The notes under the pieces: model-generated
What the model saw: the letters and a program-made list of their open reading frames with translations, nothing else
Databases searched by the model: none
What the model was told of the DNA's origin: nothing
Shown: one piece after another, positions 6,441 to 11,505 of the stretch
Layout: every line of letters starts with the position of its first letter
Numbering within the stretch: the first letter of the stretch is position 1
Source of the DNA: Rhodospirillales bacterium
GTDB lineage: Bacteria; Pseudomonadota; Alphaproteobacteria; UBA9219
Reading direction: 5' to 3'
DNA: 11,505 nucleotides
NCBI GenBank assembly: GCA_015654915.1
Contig: JAATFY010000131.1
Span: 1-11,505, forward strand
Program-made: the position numbers and the translations under genes

Positions 6441-6783
6441 GCCGGCTGCCTCGGTCGGTCCCCCAGGCACCCCGCGGCGAGTATGCATTATGACCGAGAT
6501 CACCGGCGCGTCCCGTCGCCCCGAGGCCCATCGCCAAAACCGACTACAAAACCATTTCGTATTTTTTCCGCCGTTCCGCCGGAAAGCGGCTGAATCAATT
6601 TTGAGCGAGACGTGTGTGTATACGCGATAAAGTTGAAATATCTCGTTTCAGTCCGGCCGCGTCTCTAGCATTGCGTGTATACACATATGTCTTAGCTGCA
6701 TTTGACTTTGCAGAAAAACGGCGAAACGGCGGAAAAAATACGAAATAACTGCGGACCGCTCGGTGGGGCAGGAACCGAACAGA
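6441..6783. other. 343-bp non-coding interval between convergent genes
   Basis: No convincing gene is present. It lies between the primase stop and the stop of the minus-strand cargo gene. A 46-codon frame from ATG 6490 runs through the inverted-repeat arm and lacks a good ribosome binding site. Small complementary pieces near the primase end (CTCGGTC 6450-6456 with GACCGAG 6492-6498) are not followed by a T-run, so no clear terminator is called. The main content is the symmetric repeat described next. Confidence 0.6.
6554..6746. repeat. 193-bp symmetric inverted repeat (candidate replication origin or control site)
   Basis: The outer arms 6554-6580 and 6720-6746 match in inverse orientation at 26 of 27 bases. 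Each has an ATTTCGTATTTTTT end (the dispersed motif) followed by CCGCCG-type GC repeats. Keeping the same register inward, 6608-6626 and 6674-6692 match at 16 of 19, both containing TGTGTATAC. The axis falls at base 6650. Alternating AT-rich and GC-rich symmetric repeats right after a primase-helicase gene fit an origin with iterons. A mobile miniature element is less likely because no clear target-site duplication flanks the arms. Confidence 0.6.
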
Positions 6784-7410
6784 TCAGCTCGGAAGGTCTT
6801 CCATTCGGTCGATAGTCTGCTCAATCTCCCAGCCGATCTGGCGCATGGCCGCCAAATGCGCACCAGTAACTCGCTCTTCCCCGCCGCCGATCGAGATAAT
6901 CCAATTATCCTTTTCGGTTCTCGAAAGCCTCGCATACTCAGCATCGGTCAAAGCCGTATCAGAATGCGCGCCTCCGTCCTGATTTCGCATGGAAAAGACT
7001 AATCTTTTTCGAGTTAAATAATTCCCCTTCGGGTACGCGAATATATGCTCTTTCTCCCACCAAGTATGAAATTGAACATCTCTGGATTGATGGGGTCCTG
7101 AGCTAAGCAGGGGGATGTATTTCCCGCCGCTCGCGTCCAGCCTGAAAGCAATTAACTGTTCATGACGGAGCAAATTTCCGGGGCGGTGCAAAGAACCGGA
7201 TGAAACAAACCGCGCGGAGCCTCGCACGCCAAGCTGTGTCAAAAGCGATTTTGTGCGCCCGCTATCATGAACCAAAATATGAACGATGGCGGCGATTCGC
7301 GCGGCCTCCCACGCATTGCCTGCGTCGAAGGAATTGCTGGAGGCCACTAGAGCCAGAATCTGATTTTTCAGAGCAACTAAAATCTCATCTTTGGACTTCT
7401 GCCAGCTCAT
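6784..7410 (-). CDS. Accessory (cargo) protein of unknown function
   Basis: The chosen ATG at 7410 gives 208 residues starting MSWQKSKDEILVALKNQ; a TTG at 7452 would add 14. It is soluble, with no signal peptide. Notable segments are AWEAARIAAIVHILVHDSGR followed by SLLTQLGVRG near the N-terminus, WWEKEHIF in the middle, and MRNQDGGAHSDTALTDAEYA towards the C-terminus. I recall similar EA-R-A...LxHD and NxxGGAHxD patterns from widespread uncharacterised accessory proteins, but I cannot name a function. The gene is more AT-rich than the element core and converges on the primase, with the symmetric repeat between them. It follows two exported-protein genes on the same strand. Its setting suggests cargo such as a defence or host-interaction gene; this is inference only. 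Confidence 0.72.
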   Translation of the reverse strand: MSWQKSKDEILVALKNQILALVASSNSFDAGNAWEAARIAAIVHILVHDSGRTKSLLTQLGVRGSARFVSSGSLHRPGNLLRHEQLIAFRLDASGGKYIPLLSSGPHQSRDVQFHTWWEKEHIFAYPKGNYLTRKRLVFSMRNQDGGAHSDTALTDAEYARLSRTEKDNWIISIGGGEERVTGAHLAAMRQIGWEIEQTIDRMEDLPS

Positions 7411-7462
7411 TGCGTGCAGTTCTTGCGTTAGGCCAAGCCGGTCGGGGCTCAAACAATATAAT

Positions 7463-7912
7463 TTAGAATCGGCGCTCGGGTATTGGAACTAACGCTGTCG
7501 AATGGCATACGCCCTGCCTGTTATGAAAAATATTATCATCCTGCCAAGCATACTTATATTCCCCCGAAGTTCTATCTATGGTCTCTTCCTGAGACGAACT
7601 CTTCACTATGACAATTTGTGTCTCAGTGAATTTTAGGAAAGGAGAGGGGCCATAAACACGGTCTCCGCTTACTCCCCATACAGAAGGTTCATTGGAGCTA
7701 ATGCGTTCCAAAAAGATGGTTTTGTCGGGATCGAACGTGTACAATAAGGAGCCAGAACCGCCCGAGAACCCGGTCCTGCTCCAAGTGTAATCACATTGAA
7801 CCGAGAATTCGCTTCCGTAAGCTACGCGCGGCAATGAGGCGAACAAGATCGCGGTGATCAGGCATATAGATGAGAATTGCAATCCGCGCCGTCGATATCG
7901 TTTCCCACCCAA
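7463..7912 (-). CDS. Exported hypothetical protein
   Basis: TTG at 7912 is the preferred start because AGGAAAG lies 5-6 bases upstream. A GTG at 7963 would overlap the previous gene and add 17 polar residues. The protein has about 149 residues. It begins with a basic segment (GGKRYRRR) and a hydrophobic run (SSICLITAILFASLPRVAYG), a clear Sec signal peptide cut near AYG/SE. The mature part is rich in beta-forming, aromatic and Ser/Gly residues. It has two cysteines (VQCDYTW near its start, GVCHST near its end) that could form a disulfide in the periplasm. No family is recognised. The region is visibly AT-rich against its neighbours, consistent with recent acquisition. It lies 16 bases downstream of another exported-protein gene, likely in the same transcript. 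Confidence 0.68.
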   Translation of the reverse strand: MGGKRYRRRGLQFSSICLITAILFASLPRVAYGSEFSVQCDYTWSRTGFSGGSGSLLYTFDPDKTIFLERISSNEPSVWGVSGDRVYGPSPFLKFTETQIVIVKSSSQEETIDRTSGEYKYAWQDDNIFHNRQGVCHSTALVPIPERRF

Positions 7913-7928
7913 TGTTTCTTTCCTACTG

Positions 7929-8171
7929 TTATGGGTAGCCTCGACGTATCTGCTGCTCTGCACGCAACCGTGCGTCAGGACCTTCCTGTTTTTCGATATG
8001 CTGCAATCGGTGCTCTTGAGCGTTATCTACTCGCTCTTGTTCCGTGTTGCCGTTATAAAGTGCATCCGCGGCGTCACGCGGCGTGAAAGTTGGCTCACCT
8101 TCTTGCGCAATGGCGCTAGAAGCGAATATGAAAGCCACCAATAAAGAGCCGAGTATCGGCGCAATTTTCAT
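7929..8171 (-). CDS. Small exported protein
   Basis: An 80-residue protein starting at ATG 8171, with a strong AGGAG ribosome binding site 5-6 bases upstream. Residues 1-22 form a clear signal peptide (MKIAPILGSLLVAFIFASSA then IA, cut before QEG). The mature part of about 58 residues is hydrophilic and mostly helical (RDAADALYNGNTEQERVDNA, then EHRLQHIEKQ), with no cysteines. It opens the minus-strand cargo group; the next gene starts 16 bases beyond its stop. A -10-like TATTAT lies 40 bases upstream. No family is recognised. A periplasmic or secreted role is likely from the signal peptide alone. Confidence 0.75.
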   Translation of the reverse strand: MKIAPILGSLLVAFIFASSAIAQEGEPTFTPRDAADALYNGNTEQERVDNAQEHRLQHIEKQEGPDARLRAEQQIRRGYP

Positions 8172-8211
8172 CGCAGCTCCTAAAAAAAAATGAGGCCGGG
8201 CCGCGAACGGA

Positions 8212-8239
8212 ATAATACTTGGAATCGGCTCCGGCGCAA
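8212..8239 (-). promoter_or_regulatory. Candidate promoter for the exported-protein genes
   Basis: On the minus strand TTGCGC (8234-8239) and TATTAT (8212-8217) are spaced 16 bp apart, about 40 bases upstream of the ATG at 8171. The -10 is good and the -35 weak. It sits in a 143-bp gap (8172-8314) that holds nothing else I can identify except an A-run before the ribosome binding site. Confidence 0.35.
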
Positions 8240-8314
8240 CCAGCGCGCCGATTTCGTCGCTGTCATTGACCGCGCCTCTATGGTTTGCGAGTCGCGATGT
8301 AGTGATTACGCGTG

Positions 8315-8953
8315 TTAGCCGAAGTGAATCCCGCCGCTGACCGCTGCTATTCGGTTCGCAGCTCGCTCAGCTGCGGCGCCTACTGTCCGATCGGTCTGCA
8401 AGGCGGTTCGGCCGGCGGCCTTGGCGATTAAATCACGCTGCCCGGCATAGCGGGTAGGAACGAGCGCCGATGCGATGGCGGTCGGCCACGCGGTCGCCCC
8501 AGGCGCCGGGTCGATAAAAAGGCTCAAACGGCCTCGCGCATCGGCCAGCGCCACGGCCAAAGCTGGGTTGCGCCGTGCCGCCGCTGCGATGTGGAGACAA
8601 TCGCGGGCAGCGACCAGGGGCGCCGCACAAGCCCATGCCAACCGCCTCGCGCGCCCATCCGAAAGGCCGGCGGTGGCCAAATGCTCGGCTTGAATTAATG
8701 CACCTTCGATATAACGCGGCGTGCAGACGGCTGTTTTGAGTGCATCGGCGATCGCGGCGGCGCCTTCATCAATGACTTGCCAGACTGCCGCGTGTCTAAC
8801 GTGGCGTCGGATGAATTCACGGCTGACCTCGGCTCGCATTCTTGCTGAGACGGCGAAGCCGTCGAATTTTGCGAAGGGCCAAAGCAAGTCGGGTACGTCG
8901 CAGCGATAGTGCGGCGCCGATTGTGCATCAATGTAATCGGCAAATGTCTGCAT
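8315..8953 (-). CDS. Ala/Arg-rich hypothetical protein
   Basis: A 212-residue protein from ATG 8953; a TTG at 8998 would extend it into the upstream gene. It starts MQTFADYIDAQ, resembling the N-terminus of the gene just before it (MQSFEDYLAEQ). The middle is helical and very rich in Ala and Arg (RRLAWACAAPLVAARDCLHI, then AAAARRNPALAVALADARGR). There is no signal peptide or convincing membrane helix. The start is 7 bases after the upstream stop, with only a weak ribosome binding site, so translation probably depends on coupling. Function unknown. The shared N-terminus suggests that both bind a common partner or derive from a duplication followed by divergence. Confidence 0.68.
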   Translation of the reverse strand: MQTFADYIDAQSAPHYRCDVPDLLWPFAKFDGFAVSARMRAEVSREFIRRHVRHAAVWQVIDEGAAAIADALKTAVCTPRYIEGALIQAEHLATAGLSDGRARRLAWACAAPLVAARDCLHIAAAARRNPALAVALADARGRLSLFIDPAPGATAWPTAIASALVPTRYAGQRDLIAKAAGRTALQTDRTVGAAAERAANRIAAVSGGIHFG

Positions 8954-8960
8954 CGCGCCG

Positions 8961-9158
8961 TTACGCGTTGGGCTGCTGACCAAAATCCTCGGGGACAATC
9001 ATAAAAGTCCCCGTGGCTACGGCTTTTTCGCAAGCTCTGCACCAGAACTCAATTTCGTTGCGCACTACGTCCGGCTTGCGGATGCTCACCCGCATAGTGG
9101 CAGCGAACAGCGCCGCATGAATTTGCTGCTCGGCAAGATAATCTTCAAAGCTTTGCAT
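8961..9158 (-). CDS. Small hypothetical protein with CxxC and shared N-terminal motif
   Basis: A 65-residue protein from ATG 9158. A strong AGGAG overlaps the TAG stop of the upstream gene, indicating coupled translation. The N-terminus MQSFEDYLAEQ matches the downstream protein's MQTFADYIDAQ at 6 of 11 positions, with two more conservative. Residues 33-45 include FWCRACEKA, one CxxC pair; without a second pair it could bind metal only as a dimer or with other ligands. The C-terminus is short and polar (VPEDFGQQPNA). No family recognised. Confidence 0.68.
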   Translation of the reverse strand: MQSFEDYLAEQQIHAALFAATMRVSIRKPDVVRNEIEFWCRACEKAVATGTFMIVPEDFGQQPNA

Positions 9159-9167
9159 TGCGCACTC

Positions 9168-9641
9168 CTACGATCGGCCGCCAAACAGTGTGTCGAGGGA
9201 CACAACCTCGCTGCGAGCATCGCCTACTTGCTGCTTTAGGTGCCAATCGGGCGATGCAGCTTTTTGCAGCCGCCAGCGGGATACAGCAGCGACGGTCGAT
9301 TTGGACGCGCTCAGCATCCGCTCCTCGATAACTGCTTCACCTAGCGCCACGGCTTTTTTGAAGGCTCGATCTAGTCCAGGGACGGCGGACGCCAGCAATT
9401 GCCATTCGCCGTGATCGAACATGCCGAAGGCCATTGCAGCCTCGGGAGAAAGACCGCCAATGGCCTTTTCGATGACGACGATACCGCGGCGCCCCTCGTC
9501 AGACGAAAGATCAAGACTGGACGCGCACGTGGTCAGCAGATTGATTGCAAGCTGACGCTCCGCGCGCGCTTCGATCGGCGGCGGCTCCGGAATATTTGCG
9601 TAATCGGCTGTAGAGTCAAAGGCTTCCATAGGCGTAATCAT
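9168..9641 (-). CDS. Helical hypothetical protein
   Basis: About 157 residues from ATG 9641 (MITPMEAFDS), or 153 from ATG 9629; neither has a strong ribosome binding site. Any longer form would overlap the RHH gene in another frame and is unlikely. The N-terminus is Pro/Glu-rich (YANIPEPPPIEARAE). The rest is helical (LAINLLTTCASSLDLSSDEG, then AAMAFGMFDHGEWQLLASAV), and a basic segment TVAAVSRWRLQKAASPDWHL near the end might contact nucleic acid. It begins 7 bases after the RHH stop. GTGGTATGAT at its own start resembles the operator repeats in front of the RHH gene. Function unknown. Confidence 0.65.
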   Translation of the reverse strand: MITPMEAFDSTADYANIPEPPPIEARAERQLAINLLTTCASSLDLSSDEGRRGIVVIEKAIGGLSPEAAMAFGMFDHGEWQLLASAVPGLDRAFKKAVALGEAVIEERMLSASKSTVAAVSRWRLQKAASPDWHLKQQVGDARSEVVSLDTLFGGRS

Positions 9642-9648
9642 ACCACAA

Positions 9649-9819
9649 TTAGCGGGGCTTGGCCTTTTGAACGGCCCCGAGCGCGAGCCGCCTGATAGCT
9701 TCCGGTCGCGTCGGCACGTCTGGCTGCGCGCGCCGCCATTCGTCAATCCGCAGCAGGTCTTCCGGCTGCAATCGGACGTTTATTTGCGTGCCGGTTTCGG
9801 CAGGGCGTGCTTTTTTCAT
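9649..9819 (-). CDS. Ribbon-helix-helix (CopG/Arc-like) regulator
   Basis: A 56-residue protein from ATG 9819. Residues 10-50 show the RHH pattern: a strand INVRLQPED, helix LLRIDEWRRAQP, then the turn and second helix TRPEAIRRLALGA. RHH dimers insert the strand pair into the DNA major groove and commonly repress their own promoter. A frame-consistent ATG at 9933 would add a Pro/Ser/Arg-rich stretch running through the operator repeats and was rejected. There is no good ribosome binding site at 9819. It leads the minus-strand cluster 9819-8315. The two repeats at 9818-9882 abut its start codon, so autoregulation and control of the divergent operon are likely. Confidence 0.78.
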   Translation of the reverse strand: MKKARPAETGTQINVRLQPEDLLRIDEWRRAQPDVPTRPEAIRRLALGAVQKAKPR

Positions 9820-9882
9820 GGTATCATGGGACCGTGGTATTGACTTCCATCGTGGGTTCGTGGTATCACGAGACCATGATAG
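9818..9882. promoter_or_regulatory. Divergent control region: two operator-like repeats plus a promoter
   Basis: ATGGTATCATGGGACCGTGG (from 9818) and GTGGTATCACGAGACCATGA (from 9860) are direct repeats matching at 17 of 23 positions over 9818-9840 and 9860-9882, with nearly all differences transitions. They start 42 bp apart, four helical turns, so bound proteins would face the same side. Each contains an inner inverted repeat (ATG-GTAT-CAT, GTG-GTAT-CAC). A plus-strand -35 TTGACT (9840-9845) and -10 TATCAC (9864-9869, 18-bp spacer) overlap the second repeat. The probable ligand is the adjacent RHH protein. Confidence 0.6.
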
Positions 9883-9904
9883 CGAAAGCGGTCGGGGTGG
9901 GCAA

Positions 9905-10174
9905 ATGAAATTCGACCGAGGCAAAATCTTCAAGACGGCTTGGCAGATTTATCGCCGCGTCGTGCCTGCCGGGACCGCGCTGGACCGTGCATCGTTCGCC
10001 GGTGCGTTGCGAGCCGCTTGGGCGCTCGCGAAAAGCCCGCGGCTTGCTCCGGATATGTTTGTCGCGCAATTGCGTGACCTCATTAAACCGGTCGCAGCGC
10101 CGGTGCCAGTCTATCGCGGTGCGCGCTTTTATTCCCGCGAAAGCCTGCGGCTGCGCGCGAGCTTTGGAGCTTAG
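9905..10174 (+). CDS. Small hypothetical protein, first gene of the right plus-strand operon
   Basis: An 89-residue protein from ATG 9905 with GGGGTGGG at 9893-9900 as ribosome binding site. It is basic, with two similar helical segments (FKTAWQIYRR and LRAAWALAK), each with an AW pair, and a C-terminal RGARFYSRESLRLRASFG. The AW...F..AL..AW pattern recalls small phage proteins that I cannot name. No signal peptide is seen. It is transcribed divergently from the RHH gene from the promoter at 9840-9869, and followed after 4 bases by an AlpA-like gene. Function unknown; DNA or RNA binding is plausible from its charge. Confidence 0.65.
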   Translation: MKFDRGKIFKTAWQIYRRVVPAGTALDRASFAGALRAAWALAKSPRLAPDMFVAQLRDLIKPVAAPVPVYRGARFYSRESLRLRASFGA

Positions 10175-10178
10175 TGCA

Positions 10179-10382
10179 ATGCCGCAAACCGAACCGCCGC
10201 TTCTTCTAACGATTCAGCGAGCCGCCCAAGAACTCTCTATGAGCCGAAGCAAGGTCTACACGCTTATCCGAGACGGGAAGCTAAAAGCCTTTCGTTTCGA
10301 CGGCAACATTCGCGTACGGCACTCCGATCTTGTCGCCTTCGTCAATTCGCAGGGTGAACCCGTCCAACCGAAATCAGTCTAA
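10179..10382 (+). CDS. Second AlpA/excisionase-like HTH protein
   Basis: A 67-residue protein from ATG 10179; GGAG at 10166-10169 lies in the end of the upstream gene. Residues 8-60 are a compact HTH_17 domain: LLLTIQRAAQELSMSRSKVY, LIRDGKLKAFRFDGNIRVRH, then DLVAFVNSQG. The length is normal for the family, unlike the extended copy at 1390-1755. Such proteins serve as excisionases or transcription activators. Being far from int and in an operon with small genes, this one is more likely a regulator of the right-hand operon. It follows the 89-residue gene after 4 bases and precedes the next gene by 12. Confidence 0.85.
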   Translation: MPQTEPPLLLTIQRAAQELSMSRSKVYTLIRDGKLKAFRFDGNIRVRHSDLVAFVNSQGEPVQPKSV

Positions 10383-10394
10383 AAGGGGCACAAA

Positions 10395-10619
10395 ATGTAC
10401 AGCATCATCGCAACTGCCGAAGCAACGGATGCACTCGCTCGTGGGCTCGCGGCGGAAGTTGGCGCGCTCAATGGCGGCGCCAATGACAATATGATCGCAA
10501 TCGACGTGCTTAGCGAATGCGAAAACATTCTACGAAGCGTTTGGCGACTTCGGTTACTTGAGAAGGAGTTTCGACAGGAGAATACGAAATTAATTTCAGA
10601 ATACGAAAAGTGCATGTGA
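10395..10619 (+). CDS. Small hypothetical protein
   Basis: A 74-residue protein from ATG 10395 with AGGGG 8-9 bases upstream. An Ala-rich N-terminus (TAEATDALARGLAAEVGA) leads to a Gly/Asn linker (LNGGANDN) and a charged helix (LRSVWRLRLLEKEFRQEN). It could be a helical dimer. Its last codons contain two direct repeats of AGAATACGAAA (10579 and 10598), the same motif found in the element's control regions, so the gene's 3' end may double as a binding site. No family recognised. Confidence 0.62.
   Translation: MYSIIATAEATDALARGLAAEVGALNGGANDNMIAIDVLSECENILRSVWRLRLLEKEFRQENTKLISEYEKCM
10579..10608 (+). repeat. Direct repeat of AGAATACGAAA, 19-bp period
   Basis: AGAATACGAAA occurs at 10579-10589 and again at 10598-10608. 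These are two of the eight copies of the dispersed motif, here inside the last codons of the 10395-10619 gene and just upstream of the promoter-like pair at 10637. They may act as binding sites for the next transcription unit. Confidence 0.5.
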
Positions 10620-10636
10620 CACCAACATGTTATGCG

Positions 10637-10665
10637 TTGACTCGTTTGCGCGATCGGGTGATTAT
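10637..10665 (+). promoter_or_regulatory. Candidate promoter for the second RHH gene
   Basis: TTGACT (10637-10642) and GATTAT (10660-10665) are spaced 17 bp apart, 33 bases upstream of ATG 10699. Both boxes are reasonable (5/6 and 4/6). The motif pair at 10579-10608 lies about 30 bp upstream of the -35. Confidence 0.5.
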
Positions 10666-10698
10666 TTTTGCGAACATTTATCTAGCCCGAGTCCAGCT

Positions 10699-10911
10699 AT
10701 GGCGAAATCACCGACAAATTCCGCGTCGAAAACCGCACCGAAGAAGTATCAGCCGAAGGACGCGCCGAAGCTCAACACGAGCCTCAACACGCGCGTTTCA
10801 TCGGCCACGCGCAGCAAGCTCGACGCACATGCGCGGCGCACCGGCCGGCCGGTCGCGCATCACGTGGAAATAGCGCTGAAAAAGCATCTTCGTGGAAAGT
10901 GGGCACGATGA
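10699..10911 (+). CDS. Second ribbon-helix-helix regulator
   Basis: A 70-residue protein from ATG 10699. Residues 1-27 are a basic, disordered-looking arm (AKSPTNSASKTAPKKYQPKD). Residues 29-66 are an RHH domain: strand LNTSLNTRVSS, helix ATRSKLDAHARRTG, then RPVAHHVEIALKKHL. Such proteins bind DNA as dimers and often regulate their own operon or act as antitoxins; the next gene is not an obvious toxin. A start upstream at 10627 would pass through the promoter and was rejected. The ribosome binding site is weak. The stop overlaps the next ATG by 4 bases. Confidence 0.75.
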   Translation: MAKSPTNSASKTAPKKYQPKDAPKLNTSLNTRVSSATRSKLDAHARRTGRPVAHHVEIALKKHLRGKWAR

Positions 10912-11312
10912 AGCCCATCATAAGCGCGGCGGCGCTTGCATCTGCCATCAACTTTGATTGGGGTTCGACCGATGGACTGCCCTTGGCTTCGTCAAGGCGC
11001 ATGGGCCGCTTGTGGCGGCTGGCAAACGCGATCGATCGATATGACCTTGATGCCGGAGCGCATGCCGTCGCGGTAGCTGAAGTCGGAGACTTTTTGGACG
11101 GTGCGACAGGCTCTGAAATAGAGGTGGCGCGGCACGCTTTGCCAAAGCGCGCGTGCGCATTGCTTCGCGGCATAATTGAACGCCGCGAGCGCCTGGACCT
11201 CCGCGACAGGATCGCGACCGGCACTGCGAGCGAACGTCAGTGCGACGCTTTCGCGGCGCACGTCGCGCGCCTTCATGTGGAAGCGCGACAGCGCGGCAAT
11301 TCATTCGCATAG
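10908..11312 (+). CDS. Hypothetical helical protein coupled to the RHH gene
   Basis: A 134-residue protein from ATG 10908, overlapping the RHH stop (ATGA), with GGAAAG at 10894-10899. A GTG at 10899 is an alternative adding three residues. It is mostly helical and Ala/Arg-rich: GRLWRLANAIDRYDLDAGAH, VAVAEVGDFLDGAT, ALLRGIIERRERLDLRDRIA. No cysteine or metal motif and no membrane segment is seen. Coupling to an RHH gene raises a toxin-antitoxin idea, but no toxin fold is recognised. Function unknown. Confidence 0.66.
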   Translation: MKPIISAAALASAINFDWGSTDGLPLASSRRMGRLWRLANAIDRYDLDAGAHAVAVAEVGDFLDGATGSEIEVARHALPKRACALLRGIIERRERLDLRDRIATGTASERQCDAFAAHVARLHVEARQRGNSFA

Positions 11313-11320
11313 GGGGCCGC

Positions 11321-11505
11321 GTGTCCAATACTGATTCGAGTTTGGACGTTGACGCCCCGAGCCCGGCCGCCGCTTCGCAGCCGAGCGGCCTTGGTGGCTT
11401 CTTTTCATCGCTCGGCAGCATGCTTGGCTTTGGGGCACCCGCTGGCGGCCTGAATTCGCCGGCGCCATCGCCGGGCGGCAGCTTGTTGAACCCGCCGCCT
11501 GCGCC
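11321..11505 (+). CDS. Partial Gly/Pro/Ser/Ala-rich protein, runs off the window
   Basis: The frame from GTG 11321 stays open to the window end (61 complete codons). AGGGGG at 11311-11316 is a good ribosome binding site overlapping the previous stop. The N-terminus is low-complexity: MSNTDSSLDVDAPSPAAASQ, then GLGGFFSSLGSMLGFGAPAG and a Pro/Ser/Gly-rich stretch. The FFSSLGSMLGF segment is hydrophobic and could be an amphipathic or membrane-touching helix. Phage structural or secreted proteins can begin like this, but nothing diagnostic is visible. Confidence 0.55.
   Translation, partial: MSNTDSSLDVDAPSPAAASQPSGLGGFFSSLGSMLGFGAPAGGLNSPAPSPGGSLLNPPPA

Noticed and set aside
6447..6469. Terminator after the primase (TGCCT/AGGCA stem)
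   Set aside because: The stem is only 5 bp, with a long loop and no T-run.
5688..6503. Long open frame on the minus strand (271 codons) inside the primase-helicase
   Set aside because: It lies opposite a gene with clear motifs, has no recognisable domain, and long antisense frames are expected in GC-rich coding DNA.
6490..6630. 46-codon plus-strand frame reading through the left repeat arm
   Set aside because: There is no good ribosome binding site, and the symmetric DNA explains the sequence better than a protein does.
6554..6746. Miniature inverted-repeat transposable element
   Set aside because: The arms are near-perfect but no convincing target-site duplication flanks them, and the end motif is shared with other control sites of the element. 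Not fully excluded.
7854..8144. Plus-strand frame opposite the exported-protein genes
   Set aside because: The minus-strand frames have signal peptides and strong ribosome binding sites; the plus-strand frame has neither.
9820..9933. Longer N-terminus for the first RHH protein (start at 9933)
   Set aside because: The added residues are translated operator repeats and promoter; the domain is complete from 9819.
10699..11312. RHH gene plus coupled gene as a toxin-antitoxin pair
   Set aside because: The layout fits, but the second protein shows no known toxin motif, so it is not called.

Overview
The window looks like the left part of an integrated mobile element (prophage, phage satellite or integrative island) in an alphaproteobacterium. 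The evidence for the element is a P4-type tyrosine integrase at the left edge, two small excisionase/AlpA-like helix-turn-helix proteins, a large fused primase-polymerase/SF3 helicase, a lytic transglycosylase and many very short, tightly coupled genes. The host guess rests on high-GC coding sequence and a small protein carrying the C-terminal motif of GcrA, a regulator family largely confined to alphaproteobacteria. No tRNA, rRNA, CRISPR array, transposase, or recognisable capsid or terminase gene is visible. The element continues past base 11505.

Layout. (1) Bases 1-1274: integrase with inverted arm-type repeats at its start. (2) Bases 1275-3036, plus strand: a regulatory intergenic region with palindromes and a stem-loop over a ribosome binding site, then an overlapping gene string of an AlpA-like protein, a lytic transglycosylase whose signal peptide is cut off by an in-frame TAA, a coiled-coil protein and a GcrA-like mini-protein. 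(3) Bases 3037-6440, plus strand: a leader region with a candidate promoter and competing hairpins, a 78-residue protein and the 988-residue primase-helicase. (4) Bases 6441-6783: a 343-bp non-coding stretch built around a 193-bp symmetric inverted repeat, a candidate replication origin or control site. (5) Bases 6784-8171, minus strand: three visibly more AT-rich genes, two encoding exported proteins, which look like cargo. (6) Bases 8315-9819, minus strand: a four-gene cluster led by a ribbon-helix-helix (RHH) protein. (7) Bases 9820-9904: a divergent control region with two related operator-like repeats 42 bp apart. (8) Bases 9905-11505, plus strand: small genes including a second AlpA-like protein and a second RHH protein, ending in a truncated Gly/Pro/Ser-rich protein.

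How it fits together. The integrase and an AlpA-like protein would control integration and excision, and the primase-helicase would drive autonomous replication after excision. The RHH proteins, AlpA-like proteins and GcrA-like protein supply an unusually dense regulatory layer. One short motif, GAATACGAAA, recurs at eight places, six of them intergenic. It flanks the integrase/alpA junction, the replication-gene leader and the symmetric repeat, and two more copies lie at the end of a plus-strand gene, so one DNA-binding protein may coordinate these sites. Function names rest on motifs read by eye, and no database search was run.
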